The position numbers and the translations under genes are program-made. Positions 7,162-8,181 of a stretch of DNA of 8,181 nt are shown in pieces; within the stretch, counting starts at the first letter, position 1, and every line of letters begins with the position of its first letter. The notes beneath the pieces are model-generated. The model worked only from the letters and a program-made list of their open reading frames with translations. It ran no database searches and was not told where the DNA came from. This stretch comes from an uncultured Alistipes sp. GTDB lineage: Bacteria > Bacteroidota > Bacteroidia > Bacteroidales > Rikenellaceae. Location of the stretch: contig CAAGGY010000012.1 in NCBI GenBank assembly GCA_900769525.1, positions 1 to 8,181 on the forward strand. The letters run 5' to 3'.

Positions 7162-7892
7162 AGCTCAATAATTATATCTCCATCTCGGCTCTCGACCTGT
7201 AGTTCACGACCACACACCTCAATAGTGCTGCTCTGGCCATCGACAAGAGCTCTATATTTGCCATCAAGGGGCAATAGTTTATACTCATCATCAACACGGA
7301 GCACGCCACCGCACACCCTACCCATAATGATGTATGGGTGGCCCATAATCTGGCAAGCACGCTCCACCTCACCACGCTCAAGCATACCACGCACAACCGT
7401 AGAGCTCACCTTATCGCCTAAGTCGGTGTACTGCTCCACACGCACAAGCTCAAAGCCAAGCTCTCGGCCAAGGGGCAGAAGGCTCTCATAGTTACCCTCA
7501 TTGCCACGCCCTAAGCGGTGGTTATAGCCTACGACCATACCTACCATACCGAGCTTTGCAACGAGCGAATCACGAACAAACGCTTCGAACGACTGCGCAC
7601 GAAACTCCTCGTCGAAACGAGCAACGACCACATGGTCTACGCCGCAACGCTCCAACAGCAGAGCACGCTCCTGAACCGTTGTCAATAGCTTCATACCCTC
7701 AGCACGCCCCATAGCAATGCGAGGATGCGGCTCAAAAGTCACCACAACACTCTCAGCCCCAAGTCTTTGACCAAGACTACGAAGAGTGCTTAGCAGCGTG
7801 CGATGCCCCTGATGCACACCGTCGAACGAGCCGACAGTGACAACCGTTCGCAACGCAGCGGGCAGAGTCTCAAAGCCGTAGTGAATCTTCAT
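7158..7892 (-). CDS. ribF: RibF-type FAD synthetase (FMN adenylyltransferase) with a reduced riboflavin-kinase domain
   Basis: Bacterial RibF normally converts riboflavin to FMN (C-terminal kinase) and FMN to FAD (N-terminal nucleotidyltransferase). The N-terminal half is intact: GSFDGVHQGH (21-30, the HxGH nucleotide site), TFEPHPR (52-58), VGYNHRLGRG (121-130) and SSTVVR (163-168). The protein is only 244 residues, against about 300-310 in the usual family. From about residue 184 the kinase region is shrunken: GRVCGG (191-196) runs straight into VLRVDDEYKLLPLDGKY, so the usual GxxxGFPTAN segment is absent, and the later catalytic Glu region is not recognisable. The end is real and not a visible frameshift, because the stop overlaps the next gene's ATG. 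FMN adenylylation is probable; kinase activity is doubtful. It starts 2 bases after the rex stop, in the context CTAACTATGAAG. Confidence 0.9.
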   Translation of the reverse strand: MKIHYGFETLPAALRTVVTVGSFDGVHQGHRTLLSTLRSLGQRLGAESVVVTFEPHPRIAMGRAEGMKLLTTVQERALLLERCGVDHVVVARFDEEFRAQSFEAFVRDSLVAKLGMVGMVVGYNHRLGRGNEGNYESLLPLGRELGFELVRVEQYTDLGDKVSSTVVRGMLERGEVERACQIMGHPYIIMGRVCGGVLRVDDEYKLLPLDGKYRALVDGQSSTIEVCGRELQVESRDGDIIIEL

Positions 7893-7894
7893 AG

Positions 7895-8161
7895 TTAGTT
7901 GCTACTCTCCTCGGCCACCTTAACAAAGTAGGCCACCTTCTCCAGTAGGGTTGTGATATCGTAGTTCTCGACGACGATACCCTGAGGGAAGTTTAGTGGC
8001 GCAGAGGTAAAGTTAAGGACGCCCTTAATACCAGCGTTAATAATAGGAATAACGAGTGTCGAGGCCACAGATGTTGGCGACGACACGATAACGATACTGA
8101 TGTCGAGCTCCGACACACGGCCCTCAAACTCATCAATATGGTAGCATGGGATACCATCAAT
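7895..8161 (-). CDS. rex: Redox-sensing transcriptional repressor Rex, C-terminal fragment
   Basis: Rex is a homodimeric repressor that senses the NADH/NAD+ ratio and releases DNA when NADH binds. Only the last 88 residues are present, all from the Rossmann-type NAD(H)-binding and dimerisation domain. They read IDGIPCYHIDEF, then a beta strand (ISIVIVSSP), AGIKGVLNFTSAPLNFPQG, VVENYDI and a C-terminal helix (LEKVAYFVK). These blocks match the Rex family in order; the winged-helix DNA-binding half is missing. The genomic part ends at 8161. An apparent start a few codons upstream (a GTG at 8174-8176, giving MLFRS) lies in adapter sequence and is false. It is the most upstream visible gene of the leftward unit, so the promoter and any autoregulatory Rex site lie beyond the edge. 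Confidence 0.9.
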   Translation of the reverse strand: MDGIPCYHIDEFEGRVSELDISIVIVSSPTSVASTLVIPIINAGIKGVLNFTSAPLNFPQGIVVENYDITTLLEKVAYFVKVAEESSN

Positions 8162-8181
8162 AGATCGGAAGAGCACACGTC
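8162..8181 (+). other. Illumina TruSeq adapter remnant (not genomic)
   Basis: The final 20 bases, beginning AGATCGGAAGAGC and ending ACACGTC, are an exact match to the first 20 bases of the standard TruSeq read-through adapter. The rex reading frame is genomic up to the preceding base. Read leftward, the adapter encodes the artefact peptides MLFRS and MCSSDL in two frames. This is untrimmed adapter at the sequence end. Confidence 0.97.

Noticed and set aside
7892..7912. GAGGAG upstream of ribF as a Shine-Dalgarno site
   Set aside because: It lies about 14 bases before the ATG, too far for normal spacing, and falls in the final Glu-Ser codons of rex. Bacteroidetes starts seldom use Shine-Dalgarno sequences.
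7895..8178. A complete 93-residue Rex-like protein, or a second 61-residue protein beginning MCSSDL
   Set aside because: Both begin inside the Illumina adapter at 8162-8181. The first is a truncated Rex with five false residues; the second is a shadow frame.

Overview
This is a short stretch of bacterial chromosome, almost certainly from a member of the Bacteroidales. It was probably assembled from shotgun Illumina reads. The assignment rests on four things: Bacteroidetes-type HtpG and PheT sequences, a TAnnTTTG-type -7 promoter element before pheT, AT-rich start contexts without Shine-Dalgarno sequences, and a S9B dipeptidyl-peptidase and Rex protein of the kind found in gut Bacteroidales. 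I cannot fix the genus from sequence reading alone.

The left half is read rightward. It opens with the C-terminal catalytic end of a dipeptidyl-peptidase IV-like serine protease. A 231-base gap follows, holding hairpins (one probably a terminator) and then a promoter. Next is a complete pheT (phenylalanyl-tRNA synthetase beta chain), closed by a strong intrinsic terminator. After that comes a short regulatory region with a perfect CTGACA-AAA-TGTCAG palindrome and a promoter-like element, then a complete htpG (bacterial Hsp90). A perfect 16-bp hairpin separates htpG from the convergent leftward genes.

The right half is a tightly packed leftward unit, rex - ribF - hotdog thioesterase - CapA-family phosphatase-like protein. 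Its junctions are 2 bases, a 4-base ATGA overlap, and essentially no gap. Rex is cut by the right edge. The last 20 bases are not genomic: they are an exact match to the start of the Illumina TruSeq read-through adapter, and they add false residues to any reading of rex that continues into them.

Most of the content is housekeeping (translation, protein folding, flavin cofactor synthesis, redox sensing), and I see no new defence, mobile or biosynthetic system. The points most worth a second look are: RibF, whose riboflavin-kinase half is about half the normal length and lacks its key motif; the palindrome plus sigma-54-like spacing before htpG; the linkage of a redox sensor to flavin synthesis; and the adapter artefact.
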